Assembly: GCA_015486425.1 (NCBI GenBank)
Contig: WFRQ01000546.1
Location: 1-7,366, forward strand
Length of the DNA stretch: 7,366 nt
Origin: Deltaproteobacteria bacterium
Lineage (GTDB): Bacteria; Desulfobacterota; Dissulfuribacteria; Dissulfuribacterales; QOAL01
Reading direction: 5' to 3'
The notes beneath the pieces were generated by a model. It did not search any database and was not told the DNA's origin. It worked only from the letters and a program-made list of their open reading frames with translations. Numbering within the stretch: position 1 is the first letter of the stretch; each line of letters begins with the position of its first letter. The translations under genes and the position numbers were made by a program. This document shows, in pieces, positions 1 through 4,551 of the stretch.

Positions 1-515
1 TAGGTTTCCCCAAGGGGAGAGACTGTGGGGTGCTCTGCTTCAGTATTATCCACCTCTGCCTTGAGATTCATGGCCGTGGCGATTTCCTGCACGATATCGC
101 TCTCCCTGCTCGCCTTGAAGGGCTTTCGTATACGCGTACGCTGGAGCCTGTGAAAGAGGCTGTATCCCTGGATGCTCAGCACAGGCTGGCCGCTGGATGG
201 AAAGCTGGGACTCATGGCGGTGATTTCACCTTTTATCATGAGCTGCATATTATCCACGTATCCCATGTGTATCTCCACCATGTTTCCTTCGTCAAAGGTG
301 TCGCTGTCCATCCAGCGCAATTTGTCTCCCCCTGCAAACAGCCGTTCCGGCTCAGGATGCCGGTCCCTTACGGTGAAACTGAAACTGTCAGCACGGTCAG
401 CATTGTCTGTAACGCTGACAGACAGGACGTCAACTGTCACCCCGTGCCGCAGCTCTGTTTCCTTGACCTTCAGCAGAAAGGCCGGAGCATAATTTTCAGC
501 TCGATCATCAGCCAA
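1..515 (-). CDS. Late control D / VgrG-like hub protein (Afp8 type), partial
   Basis: This is the N-terminal part (171 residues) of a spike/hub protein of the phage late control D (gpD)/VgrG-like family, the baseplate hub that carries the spike at the tip of the tube. Visible features are an N-terminal segment with V-x-V-T-D-N-A-D-x-A-D-S-F-S-F-T-V (about residues 33-49), then a segment rich in beta strands with G-N-M-V-E-I-x-M-G-Y (about 77-86), G-E-I-T-A-M-S-P-S-F-P (96-106) and G-Y-S-L-F-H-R-L-Q (117-125), typical of gpD-like hubs. The reading frame leaves the window at position 1, so the C-terminal half is missing. The start is TTG at 515, with GTGAGG 7 nt upstream overlapping the stop of the LysM gene; no ATG or GTG lies in frame before it. 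The frame opens only 9 bp after the LysM gene stop, in the same frame. Its place directly after an Afp7-type adaptor matches afp8/pvc8. Family call is from sequence pattern, not a search. Confidence 0.85.
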   Translation of the reverse strand, partial: MADDRAENYAPAFLLKVKETELRHGVTVDVLSVSVTDNADRADSFSFTVRDRHPEPERLFAGGDKLRWMDSDTFDEGNMVEIHMGYVDNMQLMIKGEITAMSPSFPSSGQPVLSIQGYSLFHRLQRTRIRKPFKASRESDIVQEIATAMNLKAEVDNTEAEHPTVSPLGET

Positions 516-522
516 ATTCAGA

Positions 523-528
523 CCTCAC
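523..528 (-). promoter_or_regulatory. Ribosome binding site supporting the TTG start of the hub gene
   Basis: GTGAGG lies 7 nt before TTG at 515 and includes the TGA stop of the LysM gene. This supports TTG as the start and suggests translational coupling between adaptor and hub. Confidence 0.6.
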
Positions 529-1142
529 ACGATAGCAGGGATAATCAGTACCTGACCCGGCTCTATGGCGAGAGGGTCATCCATGTTGTTTTTTTCGGCA
601 ATGTGGCGCCAAAGCCCCGGGTCTCCATACTTCCGGCCGGCTATGCTGCTTAGCGTGTCGCCACGTTTTACCACGTAATGCTTGGCAAAATCCGCAGATT
701 CAAGTTTCTGGGATTCCTCGCTGTACTCCTTGAAGGAGACATCTACCACTGCCCTTACAGGCGTTCCGTCCGGCAGGAACAGAGTAAATCGCTGGTCGGC
801 CCTTTCCAGTACACCTATGAAGTTTAACCTGCCCCAGTTAAAATGACAGATGGGCGGCGCGTGGCATTTGTCATCGATTTTCAAAAGGTTTGTAATCTGG
901 CCTGTATGTTCCCTCACATCCCTGCCGCCATCATAGGTATAGGTATCGAAGAAGAGCTGCATGGACAGGGTCCGGGCATTGCCGCGCACAAACTGCAGAG
1001 GAGGGCTGGACAGGCCTGGTATGGCAACCTCTGAAAACTGGTTACCCTTGTTCAGCCGGTATTCGTTGGGGTTGAACAGGACCTTTATGGTCTTCTTCTC
1101 TCCCTTTTCTTTGTAGGTTATGGTGGCTTTCTGAAATTCCAT
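525..1142 (-). CDS. LysM-containing tube/baseplate adaptor (Afp7/Pvc7 type)
   Basis: A 205-residue contractile injection system tube-terminal protein that links the tube to the hub. Residues 1 to about 150 match the family's N-terminal tube-like domain: F-N-P-N-E-Y (23-28), P-P-L-Q-F-V (47-52), L-F-F-D-T-Y (63-68) and F-x-G-V-L-E-R (108-114), the last as in gp53/LysM baseplate proteins. Residues 155-202 form one LysM domain (YVVKRGDTLSSIAGRKYGD..., ending in PGQVLIIP). In phage and eCIS baseplates LysM here acts as a protein-binding fold rather than as cell-wall binding (known of the family). The ATG at 1142 lies 4 bp after the stop of the 648-aa gene; the only nearby purine-rich sequence is weak and about 12 nt away, so translation probably depends on coupling. 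The length is close to that of other Afp7-type proteins. Confidence 0.92.
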   Translation of the reverse strand: MEFQKATITYKEKGEKKTIKVLFNPNEYRLNKGNQFSEVAIPGLSSPPLQFVRGNARTLSMQLFFDTYTYDGGRDVREHTGQITNLLKIDDKCHAPPICHFNWGRLNFIGVLERADQRFTLFLPDGTPVRAVVDVSFKEYSEESQKLESADFAKHYVVKRGDTLSSIAGRKYGDPGLWRHIAEKNNMDDPLAIEPGQVLIIPAIV

Positions 1143-1146
1143 GTTT

Positions 1147-3093
1147 TTAGCTGAGCCCCAGACTTTCTCGTTCTATAATAAGGCGCTCCTCAATTATGGC
1201 GTAAATCCTGTCAACCATCTCTACAATGTCGAGTTGATTTTGCGTTTCACTGGTACTGGTTATGGACGATTCATCAACTGGCTGGTAGAGATTGCTGTCC
1301 GCGGCTACCGCCTGTTGTGATGCAGACCGTTGCACTGCTGCCTGCGGTGCTTCAGAGTTCAGTTGGGAATGTTCTATCACTGTTTTACTTCTTTGAAGCG
1401 GCATGGACAGGGCAGATTTCTGAACAAATGCAGGCGTCACAGCGGTCTGGGCATGGTCACTGGCTGAATTCAGGTCATGATTAAACGAGTTGCCTCCTGG
1501 AAGGCGCATATCAGGGTATTGCTGAATGATGGACGGCATGGTCGATCTTTCCATATGTGCATAGACCCCTGATAAACCGGAGACCTCTCCTCTTGCGCAA
1601 GCATTGTGAGCAGTGGCGCCATAGCGGGAGAAATCGTAAAAAATTCTGCGCCCGGCAGGTACTGACATCGCTCTTCCTGCAGGTCCCTTTGTGTAGCGCT
1701 GTATTATGGATATTCCCAAATGGCCGGGTGGTGCTGCAGCAGGCGATTCCGTGGTCTGCGTTCTCTGATCCGAAGCAGGACCATACGTAGAGTCCGTGTT
1801 TGCCGAGCGTTTATTTTGGCCATGGGAAACCGCGCGGCGTTGAATGATATTCCCTGCTGCCACAACCCCTGCCTTGTGTTTGGGAGATATTCCACCCATA
1901 TATCGGATGGTCCAGCCCCCGGGGCCGTGGACCATGCGATTTATTATCTCCGTGCTGTAATCAGGGCCGGAGGAGCTCTGTCCAGGCCCGGCCTGCGGAC
2001 TTTTTGAGGTTAGAAGGCGCAGATTCCCGTTCATATCGCTCAAGGCCGTTCCAGTTGTTTCTGAGGGGATATGTCCTGATGAAATTTCAGTGTCTGCGGA
2101 TACATGCGTCTGTCTGCCCGGCACCGGGTGTACAGGAGATGTGTCTGCCTTCTGCTGGATGGTCGCTGTATTATGCGTTTCAATATGTATTTTATCCCTG
2201 GGGCTTTGCACGAATAGTGTGGAACTTTTCCCTGATCCGTGGGAAACACTGCCTGTGGCCCCTGAGTCAGGGACACTTGCAGCAGAGGTCATGCCAGTTT
2301 GGGGACTCCCGATCAGCGATATGTCAACGTCCTGGAGTTTCGCAGTTTGAGCCTGGTGCAGACTTACATCTGCATGGTACGGCATTAAGCTTATCGATTC
2401 TGCAGGAGGTGCCTGGGCATATATGCTGGAAACACGACGAGAGCTGGCATTTTCCTTATTGGAATCATAGCTGTTCTGACGCTGAACAAAAGAGTCTGAG
2501 GGTCTATGAATAATGATCACAGGATCATTTCCCGTTGAAGCACTAACAGAATTCCGCCACGGTGACTGGGCCATTACCCTGCCTGCAGGGCTCTTCATCA
2601 GACGTTTAATAATGCCAATCCCTGGATTATTTTCTGATGTATCCACATGGCTTGCGAAACTCTCGGCTGCACGTGTCCTGCCTCTTTTCATCCGTTTCTG
2701 GTCATAGCCGTCTATTACTGTTGAAGCCGAGCGGCTTACAGCCCCGGTGACTGCCTGATGTCCTGTGGCCATAGCAGGTCCAGCCCCGTTTGTTGAAAGG
2801 GCGCCTGCGGAATCCGTCTTCCCATACATGGGTGATATTGCGGGTGAAATGTTCTCATGCCATACATAAGAGAGTGATGGCCACGGACTTACTGAAGACA
2901 GGGACCAGCGTCTCTGTATATCAGCCAGCAAATGGGCTGCATTTGCTCCCTGGACTCTTCGCACCAGGCCTTGAGCCGCAGAGAGATGTATCAGCCCTGG
3001 AGAATGGCAGTAACGCTTCAGCAGGCCGTCAGCCAGGGCTGAATGAATATGCCGCTCCGTGCGATCTTTCCTGCCTTCCAAACCATTATCCAC
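1147..3093 (-). CDS. 648-aa low-complexity repeat protein of the injection-system operon, function unknown
   Basis: I do not recognise a catalytic or structural family. The protein is rich in Ser, Gln, Ala, Gly, Thr and His and is probably mostly disordered. It contains a diverged motif II-x-R-x-x-[KH]-[SG]-P-[AG]-G at residues 24, 161, 383 and 463, with a weaker form at 522, and nine scattered [ILV]-Q-[RQK] triplets (59, 203, 312, 417, 464, 523, 557, 566, 587). Residues 621-648 look like a charged amphipathic helix (DIVEMVDRIYAIIEERL..., then IERE). There is no signal peptide, membrane segment or HExxH. Short QR motifs in disordered sequence recall eCIS-associated DUF4157 proteins (from memory), but the DUF4157 metallopeptidase-like motif is absent. 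The start is GTG at 3093: the in-frame TAA lies just before it, and GGAAG lies 7 nt upstream. It sits 25 bp after tube 2 and 4 bp before the LysM gene. Candidate roles are tube cap/adaptor partner, assembly scaffold or cargo; none is proven. Confidence 0.75.
   Translation of the reverse strand: MDNGLEGRKDRTERHIHSALADGLLKRYCHSPGLIHLSAAQGLVRRVQGANAAHLLADIQRRWSLSSVSPWPSLSYVWHENISPAISPMYGKTDSAGALSTNGAGPAMATGHQAVTGAVSRSASTVIDGYDQKRMKRGRTRAAESFASHVDTSENNPGIGIIKRLMKSPAGRVMAQSPWRNSVSASTGNDPVIIIHRPSDSFVQRQNSYDSNKENASSRRVSSIYAQAPPAESISLMPYHADVSLHQAQTAKLQDVDISLIGSPQTGMTSAASVPDSGATGSVSHGSGKSSTLFVQSPRDKIHIETHNTATIQQKADTSPVHPVPGRQTHVSADTEISSGHIPSETTGTALSDMNGNLRLLTSKSPQAGPGQSSSGPDYSTEIINRMVHGPGGWTIRYMGGISPKHKAGVVAAGNIIQRRAVSHGQNKRSANTDSTYGPASDQRTQTTESPAAAPPGHLGISIIQRYTKGPAGRAMSVPAGRRIFYDFSRYGATAHNACARGEVSGLSGVYAHMERSTMPSIIQQYPDMRLPGGNSFNHDLNSASDHAQTAVTPAFVQKSALSMPLQRSKTVIEHSQLNSEAPQAAVQRSASQQAVAADSNLYQPVDESSITSTSETQNQLDIVEMVDRIYAIIEERLIIERESLGLS
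1150..1233 (-). other. C-terminal charged helix of the 648-aa protein
   Basis: Residues 621-648 alternate hydrophobic (I, V, L, Y) and charged (E, D, R) residues with helix-like spacing and end in an IERE segment. It is the only clearly ordered segment, and could be the docking tail of the protein. This is inferred from sequence composition only. Confidence 0.5.
1618..1707 (-). repeat. Protein repeat unit, residues 463-492
   Basis: Codes for IIQRYTKGPAGRAM followed by an aromatic/basic stretch. R at +3, P at +8 and G at +10 match the units at residues 161 and 383. DNA identity between units is modest; the core CCTGCAGG is shared with the unit at 2476-2613. Confidence 0.6.
1810..1947 (-). repeat. 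Protein repeat unit, residues 383-428
   Basis: Codes for IINRMVHGPGGWT and, 33 residues on, IIQRRA. The same 33-residue spacing of the two II-x-R elements occurs in the unit at residues 161-206, which points to duplication of a module of about 45 residues. Confidence 0.55.
2476..2613 (-). repeat. Protein repeat unit, residues 161-206
   Basis: Codes for IIKRLMKSPAGRVM and, 33 residues later, IIHRP followed by FVQRQ. This is the best match to the unit at 463 (II-x-R-4-P-A-G-R-x-M). Confidence 0.55.
2905..3024 (-). repeat. Diverged protein repeat unit, residues 24-63
   Basis: Codes for LLKRYCHSPGL, with R at +3 and P at +8 as in the other units, and 34 residues after that R a second arginine in DIQRRW. 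It is the most diverged of the full-length units. Confidence 0.4.
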
Positions 3094-3118
3094 GGTTTAA
3101 CTTCCGCTCCTCTTGTTT

Positions 3119-3559
3119 CTACGGCGTTATCAGTCCATTGTGTACAAGTTCAATTGTCTCCACGGCCACCTCTGCTGTGCCTGCGCGCAGATCCGGACCG
3201 CTCCAGCGCACGGGATAGGCATTACTGAAGCTCCATCGCCTCTTCTCCTCATAGGCGCTGTCCAATACAACTATTGATATTTCTTTTCTCTTAATGTTCC
3301 CGCGCATGACCTCAAGATACCATTCCCAGAGATCAACAGAGGTAAGGCCGTGTTTCAGGATCAGATTTGAAGGGTAACGGGTGGGGCCTGCCAGTTTATG
3401 GATATAGCCGTTGCATCCGCCCTCCTTGTACTCCTTTATTTCAGTCTCTATTTTCAGACCGCTGACCTCTGTAAATCCTCCTACTACCTCTTTGATCTCT
3501 ACCTTGAAGTTAAAGGACAGAAATGGATCGTCATAGTAAGGTCTCACGCTCTTAACCAT
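3119..3559 (-). CDS. Tube protein 2 (T4 gp19-like; Afp5-type candidate)
   Basis: A 146-residue phage tail tube-like protein. Family landmarks are the start DPFLSFNFKVEI, then V-G-G-F-T-E-V-S-G-L-K-I-E-T-E (about 26-40), the Y-K-E-G-G (44-48) region, L-I-L-K-H-G-L-T-S-x-D-L-W-E-W (66-80), the I-V-V-L-D segment, and C-terminal W-S-G-P-D-L-R-A-G-T-A-E-V-A-V-E-T-I-E-L-V-H. Subunits form hexameric rings stacked as the inner tube. It is a clear paralogue of the product of 4099-4536. Being next to the LysM adaptor side, and with a longer and different N terminus, it may be the specialised first ring (Afp5-like) rather than the bulk tube; this is inferred from order. The start ATG is 4 bp after the DUF6760 stop, with AGGAG about 12 nt upstream inside that gene. 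Confidence 0.93.
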   Translation of the reverse strand: MVKSVRPYYDDPFLSFNFKVEIKEVVGGFTEVSGLKIETEIKEYKEGGCNGYIHKLAGPTRYPSNLILKHGLTSVDLWEWYLEVMRGNIKRKEISIVVLDSAYEEKRRWSFSNAYPVRWSGPDLRAGTAEVAVETIELVHNGLITP

Positions 3560-3563
3560 CAGT

Positions 3564-3740
3564 TCACAAATCTCCTGAATTTGTCATCTCATTGAGACGG
3601 CGATTTATCTCTGCGATTTCCGCCACCCACTTGTGGCGCTCACCATGCTCCATGTTCATGATCTGGTCCTGGGGCCAGTGAAAATGATATGCAATGTAGG
3701 CTACCTCCCTGAACAGGTTCTCCAGGGGGTAGCCCATCAT
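3564..3740 (-). CDS. DUF6760 family / GpE-like small tail protein
   Basis: A 58-residue protein with L-F-R-E-V-A-Y-I-A-Y-H-F-H-W-P near the N terminus, followed by a helical, charged stretch (GERHKWVAEIAEINRRLNE). The FHWP motif and the size fit DUF6760, found after the chaperone in many eCIS operons, and also recall the P2 GpE/E' extension (from memory). It stands at the position of the small afp6/pvc6 gene. Start: ATGATG at 3740 or 3737; the first ATG overlaps the chaperone stop as ATGA. An in-frame ATG at 3791 would add 17 residues rich in Arg and Gly inside the chaperone gene and is less likely. GGAAG lies 9 nt before the first ATG. The frame is -1 relative to the chaperone, so a frameshift could also express it as a C-terminal extension (see 3743-3749). 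Confidence 0.85.
   Translation of the reverse strand: MMGYPLENLFREVAYIAYHFHWPQDQIMNMEHGERHKWVAEIAEINRRLNEMTNSGDL
3699..3734 (-). promoter_or_regulatory. Stable mRNA stem-loop just after the candidate slippery site
   Basis: On the coding (minus) strand GGCTACC (3734-3728) pairs with GGTAGCC (3705-3699), and CCCTG (3727-3723) pairs with CAGGG (3711-3707), with a single bulged A at 3706 and an 11-nt loop. That is 12 Watson-Crick pairs, with a possible GU and AU extension into the loop. It begins 8 nt after the heptamer C CCG GGG, a distance usual for stimulators of -1 frameshifting. It could instead limit initiation at the ATGATG just upstream. Protein-level conservation of this region may partly explain the sequence. 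Confidence 0.65.
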
Positions 3741-4102
3741 TCCCCCGGGCTTCCTACCTCCACCTCGAATTCCTCTTCGCAGTGCGGGCATGTAACCGCC
3801 ACCCTGTTATGCCCCACTTCATTAATACGCCTGTAAAAGTCCTGGAGAAAGGCCAGGTCAGCAGAAAAAAGCCCTTCAATTACCTTGGGATTGATATTCT
3901 GCAGGTCTCCAAGGCGTGTGATAACGCGTGACAGGAGAATTATTATGAGATAGCCGGGATTTGCCTTTACACGAGGATCCTTCATGGGAGCAATTTCATC
4001 ATAGGCAGTTGATAAACGCATCACGCCGTCCCGGTGCAGGTTTCCCTCTGAATCTACATAACCGCGCGGGAGTGAAAAGGAAAATTCCGTCTGAAGTGTC
4101 AT
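3737..4102 (-). CDS. T4/P2-type tail assembly (baseplate hub) chaperone
   Basis: A 121-residue protein of the family called T4 family baseplate hub assembly chaperone / phage tail assembly chaperone, always near tube genes in eCIS. Visible landmarks: MTLQTEFSFSLPRGYVD, L-H-R-D-G-V-M-R-L-S-T-A-x-D-E-I, D-P-R-V, Y-L-I-I-I-L-L-S-R-V-I-T-R-L-G, V-I-E-G-L-F-S-A-D-L-A-F-L-Q-D-F-Y-R-R-I-N, and a C-terminal C-P-H-C that may bind metal, perhaps by pairing between subunits, since only one CxxC is present. The start chosen is ATG at 4102, which overlaps the tube 1 stop as ATGA; ATG at 4117 (five residues longer) is also in frame. The C-terminal end is where the candidate -1 frameshift lies. Such chaperones assist tail tube or baseplate assembly and are probably not part of the finished particle (known of phage homologues, inferred here). 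Confidence 0.88.
   Translation of the reverse strand: MTLQTEFSFSLPRGYVDSEGNLHRDGVMRLSTAYDEIAPMKDPRVKANPGYLIIILLSRVITRLGDLQNINPKVIEGLFSADLAFLQDFYRRINEVGHNRVAVTCPHCEEEFEVEVGSPGE
3743..3749 (-). promoter_or_regulatory. Candidate programmed -1 frameshift heptamer C CCG GGG
   Basis: In the chaperone frame the last codons read AGC CCG GGG GAA TGA. The heptamer C CCG GGG fits X XXY YYZ, and a one-base slip back lets the ribosome read CCC GGG GGA ATG ATG and continue straight into the DUF6760 gene. The product would be a fusion of about 179 residues: 120 of chaperone, one glycine, then 58 of DUF6760. A GGAGG seven bases upstream and the stem-loop at 3699-3734 are arranged as in known frameshift cassettes. 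The GC-rich heptamer is not among the most slippery known, so efficiency may be low. Seen directly: heptamer, phase, hairpin. Inferred: function. Confidence 0.55.
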
Positions 4103-4536
4103 GCCTTCTCTACCCATTCATGCGCTATTTCAAGGGTTTCAATGGCGACCTCACTTCCTGTGGCATTAAAACTCGGTCCTGTCCACTTGGTAGGCCATCC
4201 TTCACGAAAATTCCACCTGGCCTTCTCCTCACCTGTATCGTCGAGGAGGATAATGGAGCCGTTTTTACGCTCAACTGTGCCGTCCATAGCCTTCTTGCGC
4301 CAGTCCCAGAGTTCGGCATCATCAGTAATGCCCCACTTCAGGGTGATGTTGGAGAACTTGACCAGCCCTGGTAATTTCCGCGCGGTGAGCGGACGCTCGT
4401 TTCCCTCTCTGTATTCGATAGGGTCCTGGCTGGAGTCAAGGCCTGAACATTCCCTGAATCCACCACGGGTGATTCCATCTATCTCTATGAGAAAGTTATA
4501 GGCACGATACGGATCCGTCCTGTCTCCTGTCGGCAT
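4099..4536 (-). CDS. Tube protein 1 (T4 gp19-like phage tail tube)
   Basis: A 145-residue inner tube protein. Landmarks: D-P-Y-R-A-Y-N-F-L-I-E-I-D-G (8-21), G-G-F-R-E-C-S-G-L-D (25-34), Y-R-E-G-N (about 42-46), L-P-G-L-V-K-F-S-N-I-T-L-K-W-G, D-A-E-L-W-D-W-R-K-K-A, the I-I-L-L-D-D-T-G segment, and W-P-T-K-W-T-G-P-S-F-N-A-T-G-S-E-V-A-I-E-T-L-E-I-A-H at the C terminus. It follows the sheath genes by 15 bp with a very strong ribosome binding site, as expected for a structural subunit made in bulk, so it is the best candidate for the main tube. Its stop overlaps the chaperone start as ATGA. It is clearly paralogous with the product of 3119-3559. Confidence 0.95.
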   Translation of the reverse strand: MPTGDRTDPYRAYNFLIEIDGITRGGFRECSGLDSSQDPIEYREGNERPLTARKLPGLVKFSNITLKWGITDDAELWDWRKKAMDGTVERKNGSIILLDDTGEEKARWNFREGWPTKWTGPSFNATGSEVAIETLEIAHEWVEKA

Positions 4537-4543
4537 GATTAAA

Positions 4544-4550
4544 CCTCCTT
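4544..4550 (-). promoter_or_regulatory. Strong ribosome binding site of tube 1
   Basis: AAGGAGG with a 7-nt spacer before ATG at 4536. It is the best Shine-Dalgarno match in the window, consistent with high tube production. Confidence 0.75.
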
Positions 4551-4551
4551 T

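Noticed and set aside
30..653. A 207-codon open frame on the plus strand
   Set aside because: It is antisense to the hub and LysM genes, which have clear family motifs on the minus strand; its translation shows no recognisable pattern.
2004..2513. A 169-codon plus-strand open frame and several shorter ones across the 648-aa gene
   Set aside because: Low-complexity coding sequence often leaves the opposite strand open. There is no good ribosome binding site and no family pattern, and the operon is all on the minus strand.
1147..3093. DUF4157-type eCIS metallopeptidase-like protein
   Set aside because: QR motifs are suggestive, but there is no HExxH anywhere in the 648 residues.
3741..3791. 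Upstream ATG at 3791 for DUF6760
   Set aside because: It adds 17 Arg/Gly-rich residues read from inside the chaperone gene; the ATGATG at the ATGA overlap fits the family size and operon style better.
4103..4117. ATG at 4117 as chaperone start
   Set aside because: The ATG at 4102 overlaps the tube 1 stop as ATGA and begins with the family-like MTLQTEF segment; the longer form is possible but less likely.
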